Shown here piece after piece: positions 43,235 to 51,302 of a stretch of DNA of 64,000 nucleotides (positions are counted from its first letter, which is position 1; the number at the start of each line of letters is the position of its first letter). The stretch spans positions 27,028 through 91,027 of the forward strand of contig JASEEZ010000004.1 in assembly GCA_030019215.1 (NCBI GenBank), read 5' to 3'. Under the pieces are notes generated by a model that worked only from the letters and a program-made list of their open reading frames with translations, made no database searches and was not told the origin of the DNA. This DNA is from Actinomycetota bacterium (GTDB lineage: Bacteria > Actinomycetota > Aquicultoria > Subteraquimicrobiales > UBA9087). The position numbers and the translations under genes were made by a program.

Positions 43235-44027
43235 TGATTTGGATTTAGAGGAAATCCAGGACGATCTCGGGCGAGTTGTAGAAGAATTGAGGCAAGAGGC
43301 TCGTGGTGGCCCTCGCTTGCGGCGGGGCGAGAACAAGCTCATCTTTCAAACCATGAAGGACGAACTCGATGAGTACCCCCTTCGGGCTGCCCTGCTTCTT
43401 TTATCCGCAAAATTTGGCGACTATGATTTTGAAAGACTGAAACCGGCCGCTGTGGGCATTGAATTGCTCAATCTGGCCGTGCGGAAACACTATCCTAGAC
43501 CAGGGGCCAGGGTACAGGGGCTAAAGACAAGGGTCATGGGTCAAGGGGCAAGAGAGGAAGGACGAAGGACGAAGGACGAGGCATCCTTTGGCAAGCTCAG
43601 GATAAAGCCGTCATCCGACAACTTTTCTTTAATCACTGGCGATTACTACTACGCCAGGGCCGTTTCCCTCGGTTCTACTTTCGACGACACTAGAGTGGTA
43701 AAGATAATGGTTCAGGCAATCTCCGAGATCGCCCAGGGCGAGGTTGAGTCGCAAAAGTCTTTGAACAAGAGTGCTCTCAAGAAGCTAGCTTCCCTCTATT
43801 CGGCTTCCTGCCATCTGGGGGCCTTGATCAGCGGGGTCTCTGAAGTGGCGACGAAGGTCCTCAAAGAGTATGGCCTGAACCTTGGCGCGGCTTATAGATT
43901 GACCAGCGAGATGCATGAAAAGGGCGAGCCTCAAAAATTTCTAACCCTGGCAAGGAAGGCACTGGTGGACTTGCCATCAAATAAACATCGCTTCCATCTC
44001 GAACAACTCGCCGATTCCATACCCTAG
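43218..44027 (+). CDS. degenerate polyprenyl-synthetase-like protein with translated repeat insert
   Basis: A 269-residue protein resembling the helical prenyl synthetase fold but lacking both DDxxD motifs. LKPAAVGIELLNLAVRKHY and DYYYARAVSLGSTFDDTRVVKIM align in pattern with the active synthase at 49,994 (IPAAVAVELIHMASLIHDD and DFLFATAFVLLSG). Residues about 93-133 are encoded by a heptamer array (RPGARVQGLKTRVMGQGAR and following) and are foreign to the fold. The start (ATG or GTG near 43,218) lies inside the RAYT element end, so the native N-terminus may have been replaced. It may be a non-catalytic partner subunit of a heterodimeric synthase, or decaying. Confidence 0.6.
   Translation: MERSDPDLDLEEIQDDLGRVVEELRQEARGGPRLRRGENKLIFQTMKDELDEYPLRAALLLLSAKFGDYDFERLKPAAVGIELLNLAVRKHYPRPGARVQGLKTRVMGQGAREEGRRTKDEASFGKLRIKPSSDNFSLITGDYYYARAVSLGSTFDDTRVVKIMVQAISEIAQGEVESQKSLNKSALKKLASLYSASCHLGALISGVSEVATKVLKEYGLNLGAAYRLTSEMHEKGEPQKFLTLARKALVDLPSNKHRFHLEQLADSIP
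43495..43620. repeat. heptamer array translated inside a gene
   Basis: Blocks of caggggc/cagggta, gggtcat/gggtcaa, and gaaggac units (gaaggacgaaggacgaagg), then a piece like the common ttcgacaagctcaggata repeat (ttggcaagctcaggata) and gtcatccgac. The whole array keeps an open frame. Confidence 0.75.
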
Positions 44028-44039
44028 TCGCTGGTCGAA

Positions 44040-44255
44040 CTGCCTTTCAATCCAGGGGCCAGGGGCCGGGAATCATGAGTCATGGGTCAAGGGACAAGGG
44101 TCATGGGACGAGGGACGAAGGACGAAGAGAGCAGAGAGCAGTGAGCAGAGAGCACAGAGCACAGAGCACAGAGCACAGAGCGTAGAGCGTAGAGACAAAA
44201 GATTTTTCTCTAAGCTCTAAGCTCTGGGCTCTAGGCTCTAAGCTAATAAAGCTGC
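44040..44255. repeat. composite heptamer array with hairpin core
   Basis: gggtcaa/gggacga units, about ten gagagca/agagcac units, the core agagacaaaagatttttctc (44190-44209), and ctaagct/ctgggct/ctaggct units. No gene is seen in 44,028-44,338. Confidence 0.75.
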
Positions 44256-44338
44256 CAACTAATACGAATTCCGAATAGTGAGTTACTAATACATCTTATT
44301 TTTTTTGGATTGGCCGATGAAGATACTGGGATGTTGCG

Positions 44339-45154
44339 ATGAATCTTTCGACGAAAGAAAAAATAGCTATATTTGTCTTTGCCCTGATTTTTGCGACTGG
44401 CTGTAAGGCTGCTCCAACCAGGCAGTTTGTTGAGCCTATCGCTGAGTCGCCTCAGCCGAAGCTGGCTGAGAAGTCCTGCAACAGGTGTCACGGCGATTTT
44501 GAGAAGTCGGCGACCGAGTTTCTGCCTGCTGGAGGGGATAGGGGGATGAGGTTCTCTCACAAAGCTCATCGTTTGGTCAAAGTCGCCTGCGAAGTCTGCC
44601 ATCACGAGGGACACAAGACCGACCCCTTGCCCAAACCGGAGGACTGCTACGGGTGCCATCCCTACGAGCTTCCTCACCCGCTCGATTGGAAGGAGAGCCA
44701 CGGTAAAGGTAAAACTGCCTTTGACCTGGTTCCTTGCTATCCCTGCCACACCGCAGACGATTGCATCCGTTGCCATGGCGGGCTGACGATGCCTCATCCC
44801 GCGAATTTCCGAAAGATTCATCCCGCGGCGCTGGCGAAGTACCCGACCAGTTGTGATAACTGTCACACTCGGGACTTCTGTATCAACTGTCACAAGATTC
44901 CAATGCCTCACCCCGCCGATTTTCCAGCCCAGCACGGCAAACTGGCCTTGACCGACAGGGGTGTTTGCGCCAACTGCCATGAGGAGGAGAAAATTTGTTG
45001 GGACTGCCACAAGTTGGAGATGCCTCATCCCAAAACTTTCTTGGTCGCTCACAATGGGTTGACGAAGAAGGTGGGAGAAGATGCTTGCGACAGGTGTCAC
45101 TATCGAGAGGATTGCAATGCCTGCCACCAGGCCCATAAGGGACATGGGAAGTAG
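44339..45154 (+). CDS. 11-haem cytochrome lipoprotein
   Basis: A 271-residue protein with lipobox IFATGC at residues about 16-21, so it is lipid-anchored after export. It has 11 CxxCH motifs. The repeated pattern CHxxxMPHPxxF (MPHPANF, MPHPADF, MPHPKTF) occurs after many haem sites and is shared with the next protein and the NapC-like pair, which suggests one lineage of repeat. The downstream 10-haem gene begins three bases after its stop, so they are co-transcribed. Probable role: electron shuttle on the outer face of a membrane. Confidence 0.88.
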   Translation: MNLSTKEKIAIFVFALIFATGCKAAPTRQFVEPIAESPQPKLAEKSCNRCHGDFEKSATEFLPAGGDRGMRFSHKAHRLVKVACEVCHHEGHKTDPLPKPEDCYGCHPYELPHPLDWKESHGKGKTAFDLVPCYPCHTADDCIRCHGGLTMPHPANFRKIHPAALAKYPTSCDNCHTRDFCINCHKIPMPHPADFPAQHGKLALTDRGVCANCHEEEKICWDCHKLEMPHPKTFLVAHNGLTKKVGEDACDRCHYREDCNACHQAHKGHGK

Positions 45155-45157
45155 AAG

Positions 45158-45859
45158 ATGAGAAACAAAGGGGTTCTAGCGAGCTTAATAATCGTTCTGG
45201 TGATCATCGGGGGTTTGCTGGCTCTTTCGGCTGAGGCCAGGTCCCGTCAGGCTTCAGCGGGGTTGAGCAATGCTATCTGCCTGAAGTGCCACCCGAAGAT
45301 TAAGGCACTCGGCGATCGGGAGGGTGGAGTGGTGTTTTCCCACCACTCTCATCTGCCCAGGGTTCAGAGGTGTGTGGATTGTCATCGGGAGGTTGGGCAC
45401 AAAGGAGAGGAGATTTTACCAGAGATGTCCGATTGTATGAAGTGCCACGACGGCAAGAAAGCTTCGGGTGTGTGCGATCTCTGCCACGAGAAGAGGGAGC
45501 CCAGGGTTTACCCGAAGGTTCACATCGGCCTTGATTTGACGAACAAGAGGAACTGTTTCAGTTGCCATTCCGGGGCTTTCTGCATGGATTGTCACGGTGT
45601 GGAGATGCCCCATCCGGCCAGTTTTATGGCCTTACATGGGGTTTTAGCTTCAGAAAAGCGCTCCACTTGCGACAAGTGCCATCCGGCGTCGGAGTGTGCA
45701 AATTGTCATGGTCTGGAGATGCCCCACCCGGCTGATTTTACCGGGAAGCACTACAACGAGGTAAAAACCAGGGGAGCGGCGGTTTGTAGCAGGTGCCACG
45801 GAAATGATCCGGGCAGTCCGCAGGGCTGCTTCGGTGGGGAGTGCCACCGCTACCAGTAG
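45158..45859 (+). CDS. about 10-haem c-type cytochrome with N-terminal signal or anchor
   Basis: A 233-residue protein with a hydrophobic N-terminus (VLASLIIVLVIIGGLLALSAEA), nine CxxCH motifs and a terminal CX4CH (CFGGECH). The MPHPASF and MPHPADF turns are shared with the preceding lipoprotein. Haem density is one per about 22 residues. It starts at ATG 45158, three bases after the upstream stop. The last CX4CH placed just before the C-terminus parallels the CX4CH sites in the 20- and 10-haem proteins at 20-22 kb. Confidence 0.87.
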   Translation: MRNKGVLASLIIVLVIIGGLLALSAEARSRQASAGLSNAICLKCHPKIKALGDREGGVVFSHHSHLPRVQRCVDCHREVGHKGEEILPEMSDCMKCHDGKKASGVCDLCHEKREPRVYPKVHIGLDLTNKRNCFSCHSGAFCMDCHGVEMPHPASFMALHGVLASEKRSTCDKCHPASECANCHGLEMPHPADFTGKHYNEVKTRGAAVCSRCHGNDPGSPQGCFGGECHRYQ

Positions 45860-45926
45860 CGCTTTTGCATAAATTGGGTTATAATTTGGGGTGGAAAGTG
45901 GAAAGATTTGTCAGAGGCGAGTGGAG

Positions 45927-47345
45927 ATGAAGCTATCCGCTAAGGCCAAAAGAAAACTTGTGGCTTTCGCCTGTGTTTTCTTCGCGGTGATTTTTCTAAC
46001 CACCCTTCTTTTCGGTTGGACTGCTCTGGGTGTGGCCGGGAGCAAAACGGGTGGCGGTTCTGGCGGCGGAGGTTCCAGTGGCGGAATGTTCAGTGGTACC
46101 GCTGGTACCGGAGGCACGGGCGGTAGTGGAGGTGGTAGCTCTGGAGGAGGAGGCACCAGCGGAGGTGGTACAGGCGGAGGTGGTACAGGCGGAGGTGGTG
46201 GCATGCCTGGCGGCGGCCCTGGAGGTGGGGGCGTTCCCGCGGGCGGCAACTGCCTGAAGTGTCACACCGGAAAGCAATATCATGCCAACCAGGTTGCCTG
46301 CGCCGATTCTTCCTGTCATCCCGGTGCCCATCGGACCATCATCTGGGATGGTTGCAAGAACTGCCACGCTGAAAGACAGCATCCTGGCTCGACCTACTGC
46401 TGGATGAGTTGTCACAGCGATGTTCCACAACATCGGGCCTCTCCCGCTAAATTGAGTTATCGAGTTTGTCTAGCCTGTCATGGAGCTCAGGCTGGCGGCG
46501 GAGATTGCTTGAAATGTCATAAGAGTGCCATTCACACTCCCAACCCAACAGTTCCGACTAACTGTAGAGATTGCCATGCCATTAATCTGCACGCTGGAAG
46601 GGTTCAGTGTATCTCCTGTCACGTGGTGGTATCCCATCACGGTGGAACCAACACTATAAGGAAGTGCGCTGATTGTCATACCGCTCAGGCCGTGGCTGGA
46701 GACTGTGCGAAGTGTCATCCCGCGGCACATCACAGCACCAATCCTCAAGCCGGCAACTGCGATAAGTGTCACCCGCAACGGAAGCACTTGAATAAAGTTG
46801 AGTGTGTCAAGTGCCATTTGAAGACGCCTCACCATGGAATGCAAAACGTTGTCGCCGGGTGTTCGGCTTGTCACTCTCAGCAGCAGCATGCCAGTAAAGG
46901 ATGCAAAGAGTGCCATACACCGATTCACGGGTTGACCCTCGTTCCCTCCAGTTCTATCTGCTCGAACTGTCACAGGGTTGGACACACCATATTCGGGGAC
47001 TGCTTGCAGTGTCACAGGACGGCTGTTCATGCAACTTCTCCATATCTTCCCACCGCTCAGATGAGGGAGCGTGTTCGGGGCGAGGTAGCAGAAGCGGCAG
47101 AGGCAGCGGAGGCGCCGGAGGGCGAAGAGGGCAGGGTTAAGGCACCCTCTTTGGAAGAGGAAGGGCCCAAGAGACCTCCAACCGCTGTTCTTTCCGAGAC
47201 TGTGAAGAAGAAGATTTCCGAGGCCAAGGATATTATCTCGAAGAATGGTCGTGCCCTAGTGTCTCTTGTGAGCTTCTTGCTTCTGATCTTGGTTGCGCTG
47301 CTTGTCCTCACAAGAAAGCGCATCTTTGCTAGATTGAGAGGATAA
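45927..47345 (+). CDS. glycine-rich, C-terminally anchored 14- to 16-haem cytochrome
   Basis: I start at ATG 45927 (gtggag upstream) rather than GTG 45891, giving 472 residues. After a signal or anchor helix comes a run of about 70 residues that is almost pure Gly/Ser/Thr (GGGSGGGGSSGG type). A haem region follows with 14 CxxCH, one CX4CH (CADSSCH) and one CX3CH (CWMSCH), then a charged Ala/Glu stretch. A C-terminal transmembrane helix (ALVSLVSFLLLILVALLVL) ends in basic residues RKRIFARLRG. Anchoring at both ends with a flexible glycine tether is unusual. It could span a thick wall layer, an inference. Confidence 0.85.
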   Translation: MKLSAKAKRKLVAFACVFFAVIFLTTLLFGWTALGVAGSKTGGGSGGGGSSGGMFSGTAGTGGTGGSGGGSSGGGGTSGGGTGGGGTGGGGGMPGGGPGGGGVPAGGNCLKCHTGKQYHANQVACADSSCHPGAHRTIIWDGCKNCHAERQHPGSTYCWMSCHSDVPQHRASPAKLSYRVCLACHGAQAGGGDCLKCHKSAIHTPNPTVPTNCRDCHAINLHAGRVQCISCHVVVSHHGGTNTIRKCADCHTAQAVAGDCAKCHPAAHHSTNPQAGNCDKCHPQRKHLNKVECVKCHLKTPHHGMQNVVAGCSACHSQQQHASKGCKECHTPIHGLTLVPSSSICSNCHRVGHTIFGDCLQCHRTAVHATSPYLPTAQMRERVRGEVAEAAEAAEAPEGEEGRVKAPSLEEEGPKRPPTAVLSETVKKKISEAKDIISKNGRALVSLVSFLLLILVALLVLTRKRIFARLRG

Positions 47346-47370
47346 TAGCGGCCCGGGCGGAGTTGAGTGG

Positions 47371-47400
47371 GGGCGATTTGTTCGCCCTCTTTTCTTTTTG
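47371..47400 (+). terminator. probable intrinsic terminator closing the cytochrome locus
   Basis: gggcga (47371-47376) pairs with tcgccc (47382-47387), extended by weak pairs, and is followed by tcttttcttttt. Confidence 0.55.
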
Positions 47401-47508
47401 ACCGGGCAAATCCCCCAAACTCTTTTTCGTGAAGATGATATGCTGTAAAATGCTTTCTGATGTTGCTGTGGATGGGTAGACCCGAATCCAGTTAAGAGGA
47501 GATCAGTT

Positions 47509-49293
47509 GTGCCCAAGACCGATTTAATTTTGTTGCACGCCCCCAGCGTCTACGATTTTCGAAAGCTCTCCATAATGTACGGGCCCGTGAGCGATTTGAT
47601 ACCCTCTGCTCCCATCTTTGAGATGTATCCCGTGGGCTTCAGCACTATCGCCGAGTATCTGAACCGTCATGGCTACAGCGTTCGCATAATCAATCTGGCG
47701 GTGAGGATGCTTAAGAGTGCGAAATTCGATGCAGGGAGGCTCATCAAATCCTTGAGACCCAGAGCCTTTGGAATAGACCTTCACTGGCTTCCCCACGCTC
47801 ACGGTAGCCTTGAAGTGGCAAAAATCATCAAAAGATATCATCCCCGGATCCCGGTCATCTTCGGTGGATTTTCCGCGACTTATTTTCACAGGGAACTGAT
47901 CAACTATTCCCAGGTGGATTTCGTGATGAGGGGCGATTCCACTGAAGAACCGATGAAGCGACTAATGGACTGTCTGGTTGATGAAAGGGGTTATGAGTCG
48001 GTTCCCAATCTCACCTGGAAGGGCAAGAATGGCGAGGTCCATGAGAATCCCCTGTCCTACGTGCCCGATGATATCAACCACATCGTTCTCGACTACAGCC
48101 ACGTTATGAAGTCGGTAGTGAGGTATAGGGACCTCGTCGGTTGCCTTCCCTTCAAAGACTGGCTCAAGAATCCGGTGACTGCGGCTCTCACCTGCAAGGG
48201 ATGCACGAGGAACTGCACTTTCTGTGGCGGATCGGCCTACACCATGAAGAATTTTTACAACCGGGAAAAGATTGCCTACAGGGACCCCGAGCTGGTGGCC
48301 GAGGATATAAAACGCATCCAAAGAAATCTCAAGAGCCCCACCTTTGTTCTGGGCGATTTGAGGCAGGCGGGAGACGACTACGCTGATAGGTTTTTTGAGG
48401 CTGTAAAAGGTAAGATTAGCAATCAGGTTGGCCTGGAGTTCTTCCTCCCGCCGCCCGAGGATTTCTTCAAGAAGGCCCAAGATGCTTTACCTCATTACAG
48501 CATGGGGGCCTCTCTGGAATCCCACGATCCCAAGGTGAGAAAGGGTTCGGGTAAGAGTTATACAAATGAGGAGGTCGAGGCGAGCATAGGTTGGGCGCTG
48601 GGGAATGGGGTGGAGAGATTCGAGATCTACTATATGACCGGCCTGCCTCATCAGACGGCCGATTCCGTCCTTGAGACCGTGGACTACTGCGATTACCTCT
48701 ATCGGAAATTCAATGGCGATAAGCGGGTGCTCATGTTCATCTCCCCGATGACTCCCTTTGTGGATCCGGGCAGCTTGATTTATGAAAATCCCGAGAAGTA
48801 TGGTTGTAAAATCCGCTACAGGACTCTGGAGGAGCACAGACAGGCTCTCTTGCAGCCGAGCTGGAAGTATATACTCAATTACGAGACTGTTTGGATGAGT
48901 CGAAGCGAGCAGGCGGAAAGTACCTATCAGGCCATGCTGGGGATAAACAGGGTGAAGGCCAAATATGGAGCGATTAGCGAAGCCGAGGCCCGGCAGATGG
49001 AGTCCAGGCTGCTCTATGAGATGGATGTGATGGGGGAGATTGATGAGATAATGGACGATCCCGACCCGGAGGTCAGAGCGGTCAAGCTGAGGGGACTTAA
49101 GAAGAGGGTGGACAAGTACAGTGTGGCTTCGGCGGCGGGAAGATATAAGGAGTTGGACTGGCTCACTCAACTCTTCACCGGCGGTCGCTTGCGCAACGCC
49201 GGTTTATTCAATTTCAGGTTGATGGGCATCCTACGCACCATAATGACACCGAGCAGGATCGTAGGGGGAGCGAATGAGTCCCGGCGTGGGTAA
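47509..49293 (+). CDS. B12-binding-domain radical SAM protein
   Basis: A 594-residue protein. The N-terminal 170 residues form a cobalamin-binding-like domain (PVGFSTIAEYLNRHGYSVRIINLAVRML and PVIFGGFSATYFH). The radical SAM cluster motif CX3CX2C appears as CTRNCTFC near residue 229, preceded by an extra cysteine (CKGC). A TIM-barrel-type region follows. Such enzymes catalyse radical methylations or ring rearrangements. It overlaps ubiE/menG by 20 bases, with prenyl synthase next, so a role in quinone or isoprenoid lipid modification is possible but unproven. It starts at GTG 47509 behind gaggag. Confidence 0.8.
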   Translation: MPKTDLILLHAPSVYDFRKLSIMYGPVSDLIPSAPIFEMYPVGFSTIAEYLNRHGYSVRIINLAVRMLKSAKFDAGRLIKSLRPRAFGIDLHWLPHAHGSLEVAKIIKRYHPRIPVIFGGFSATYFHRELINYSQVDFVMRGDSTEEPMKRLMDCLVDERGYESVPNLTWKGKNGEVHENPLSYVPDDINHIVLDYSHVMKSVVRYRDLVGCLPFKDWLKNPVTAALTCKGCTRNCTFCGGSAYTMKNFYNREKIAYRDPELVAEDIKRIQRNLKSPTFVLGDLRQAGDDYADRFFEAVKGKISNQVGLEFFLPPPEDFFKKAQDALPHYSMGASLESHDPKVRKGSGKSYTNEEVEASIGWALGNGVERFEIYYMTGLPHQTADSVLETVDYCDYLYRKFNGDKRVLMFISPMTPFVDPGSLIYENPEKYGCKIRYRTLEEHRQALLQPSWKYILNYETVWMSRSEQAESTYQAMLGINRVKAKYGAISEAEARQMESRLLYEMDVMGEIDEIMDDPDPEVRAVKLRGLKKRVDKYSVASAAGRYKELDWLTQLFTGGRLRNAGLFNFRLMGILRTIMTPSRIVGGANESRRG

Positions 49294-49990
49294 GGAAGAG
49301 CGCGTTCGGTCGATGTTTTCTTCCATCGCAGAGCGGTATGATCTGACCAACGCTCTTCTGAGTTTCGGCTTGCACCGTTGGTGGAGGAGTTTTGCCGTTC
49401 AGCAACTGGGGATATCTTCGGGAAGCAGTGTCATTGACATTTGTTCGGGAACCGGTGATCTGGCCGTTGGTCTAGCCGAAGCCGTCGGCGATTCGGGCAA
49501 GGTCACGGCGGTCGATTTTTGCGGCGAGATGATCGAGGTGGGTAGAAGAAAAATCACTGCCAGGAGTATCGAGAAACGCGTGGAGTTTGTGGAAGCCAAT
49601 GCTGAAGACCTACCCTTCCCGGCTGACCATTTCGATGGCGTCATTATGGGATTCGGTGCTCGTAATGTTGCTCACCTTGATCGGGCTTTTGGAGAGATGC
49701 TTCGAGTGATAAAACCTGGTGCCCGGGCTGTTTGCCTCGAGTTTGCCGGACCTTCCTCGAGCCTTTTTGGTCATCTTTATCGATTTTACCTCTTTGAAAT
49801 GTTGCCTCTCATCGGGGGTTTCATCACCGGAGATATGGATTCATACAAGTATCTGGCCGAGTCCATAGACCGATTCCATCATCCGGAGGAGCTCAAAGAG
49901 ATGATGGAGAAAATCGGCTTTTTGAATGTGCGTTATTTTGGTTTGACCTGTGGGGTTGTGACCGTTCACGTGGGAAAGAAGACGAGGTGA
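49274..49990 (+). CDS. menG: demethylmenaquinone methyltransferase
   Basis: A 238-residue UbiE/MenG-family enzyme that C-methylates demethylmenaquinone in the last step of menaquinone synthesis. It has MFSSIAERYDLTNALLSFGLHRWWR at residues about 14-38, the SAM-binding motif VIDICSGTGDLA and the family motif GFGARNVAHLDRAFGEMLRVIKPG. It overlaps the radical SAM gene by 20 bases and is followed by a prenyl synthase three bases after its stop. Together they supply the quinone the cytochrome system would oxidise. Confidence 0.92.
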   Translation: MSPGVGKEERVRSMFSSIAERYDLTNALLSFGLHRWWRSFAVQQLGISSGSSVIDICSGTGDLAVGLAEAVGDSGKVTAVDFCGEMIEVGRRKITARSIEKRVEFVEANAEDLPFPADHFDGVIMGFGARNVAHLDRAFGEMLRVIKPGARAVCLEFAGPSSSLFGHLYRFYLFEMLPLIGGFITGDMDSYKYLAESIDRFHHPEELKEMMEKIGFLNVRYFGLTCGVVTVHVGKKTR

Positions 49991-49993
49991 GTT

Positions 49994-50968
49994 GTGGCTG
50001 ATTCTCCTTTATCACCCCGAGTCATGCGGGATCTGAAGAGGGTGGAGGAAGAGCTTGAGAAAGTAGTCTTCTTGGACGAAGGAGAGTTGCGTGAAGCTTC
50101 CTTGACCACACTTCGGGGAGGAGGAAAGAGGCTCAGACCGGCTCTGGTTCTGATCTCTGGCCAGGTGGGCTCCCATGGTCTTGAGAGCCTAATCCCCGCA
50201 GCGGTGGCGGTGGAGTTGATTCACATGGCCTCGCTAATTCACGATGATATCGTGGACGGTGCCGATTTTCGAAGGGGACTGCCCACCGTGAGTTCAACCA
50301 AGGGCTTGTGCGTGGCTACCGCCGCAGGGGATTTTCTCTTCGCTACGGCCTTCGTACTTTTGTCGGGACTGAGAAGCGGGAGAATAGAAGCTGTGAGGAT
50401 GATGGCCGAGGCAGCGAACATTCTCAGTCTGGGTCAAATTCGCCAAATGGAGATGGCCCACAGGACCGATCAAAGTATGGAGGATTATCTTCAGATGATT
50501 TGGAGCAAGACGGCGATACTGTTTACGGCCTCCTGTCGCTTGGGTGGATTGATCTCCGGGGCAGGGGAAGAAGAGATTGATTTCCTTGGGCGGTACGGAG
50601 ATAATCTGGGCATGGCTTTTCAGATCTACGACGATGTGCTGGATATAACCGGAACCGAGGAATCGTTGGGCAAACCCGTTGGGATCGATCTCAAAGATGG
50701 AACGGTGACGATGCCCATCCTCTTTGCCTTGGAGGAGACGAGGTTCGAGCGGGAGTTGTGTGCGGCCATTGAGTCCCCCAACTTGACCGAGGAGGAAATA
50801 TGCAGGGGAATGGAGATAATCCTCAGCACCAGGGCGTTGGAGAGGTCTAAAAAAGAGGCAAAAAAATATATGGAGAGGGCCATTGATAGCGTGAGGTTTC
50901 TTTCCAAACCGGAAGTAAGAGAAGAGCTTGTAACTATCGGAAAATTTGTGATAGACAGATACCACTAG
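49994..50968 (+). CDS. polyprenyl diphosphate synthase (trans, chain-length class)
   Basis: A 324-residue trans-isoprenyl diphosphate synthase. The first aspartate-rich motif appears as LIHDDIVDGADFRRG (residues about 77-91) and the second as QIYDDVLDITG (residues about 209-219), with GGGKRLRPALV near residue 37 binding the allylic substrate. It probably makes the menaquinone side chain, given its position directly after menG. Product length cannot be read by eye. It starts at GTG 49994. It is the intact relative of the degenerate protein at 43,218. Confidence 0.9.
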   Translation: MADSPLSPRVMRDLKRVEEELEKVVFLDEGELREASLTTLRGGGKRLRPALVLISGQVGSHGLESLIPAAVAVELIHMASLIHDDIVDGADFRRGLPTVSSTKGLCVATAAGDFLFATAFVLLSGLRSGRIEAVRMMAEAANILSLGQIRQMEMAHRTDQSMEDYLQMIWSKTAILFTASCRLGGLISGAGEEEIDFLGRYGDNLGMAFQIYDDVLDITGTEESLGKPVGIDLKDGTVTMPILFALEETRFERELCAAIESPNLTEEEICRGMEIILSTRALERSKKEAKKYMERAIDSVRFLSKPEVREELVTIGKFVIDRYH

Positions 50969-51290
50969 ATGGCGGATAGCGGATGGCATATGGCTGATGG
51001 CAGAGATGGCATATGGCAACCACAAGGCACCAGCCTCCAGAGGCCAGCTGCCAGGGGATAGTGTGCAGTGGCCAGTGGCGAAGGACGAGGGACGAGGGAC
51101 GAGAAACCAGTTAGAAACTCGAAATTAGAAATTAGAAACTCATAACTGTCAACGAATAACGAATTCCGAATAACTAATAACTAATTCCGAATAACGAATA
51201 GCGACATCCGACATCCGTCATCCGACATTCGACGAGGAACCAGGAACCAGGCATTCTTCGACTGTCGCTCAGGATAAACCAGACACCAGA
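50969..51290. repeat. long composite heptamer array
   Basis: A gene-free stretch made of successive 7-base words: ggcggat/ggctgat, gccagct, gggacga, aaattag/aaactcg, aataacg/aataact, tccgaca/tccgtca, aaccagg, and near 51,256 a copy of the ttcgactgtcgctcaggata-type repeat. Word blocks keep period 7 while the sequence changes from block to block. Confidence 0.75.
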
Positions 51291-51302
51291 AGGGAAGTGT
51301 GT

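Noticed and set aside
44040-44255. Heptamer array considered as a CRISPR array
   Set aside because: Units are 7 bases with no spacers, and no cas genes are present.
44243-45145. Minus-strand ORF of 300 residues opposite the 11-haem lipoprotein
   Set aside because: Shadow of a multihaem gene. No motif of its own.
45857-45885. TATAAT at 45880 considered as a promoter for the glycine-rich cytochrome
   Set aside because: No acceptable -35 hexamer at 16-18 bases. TTGCAT is only nine bases upstream.
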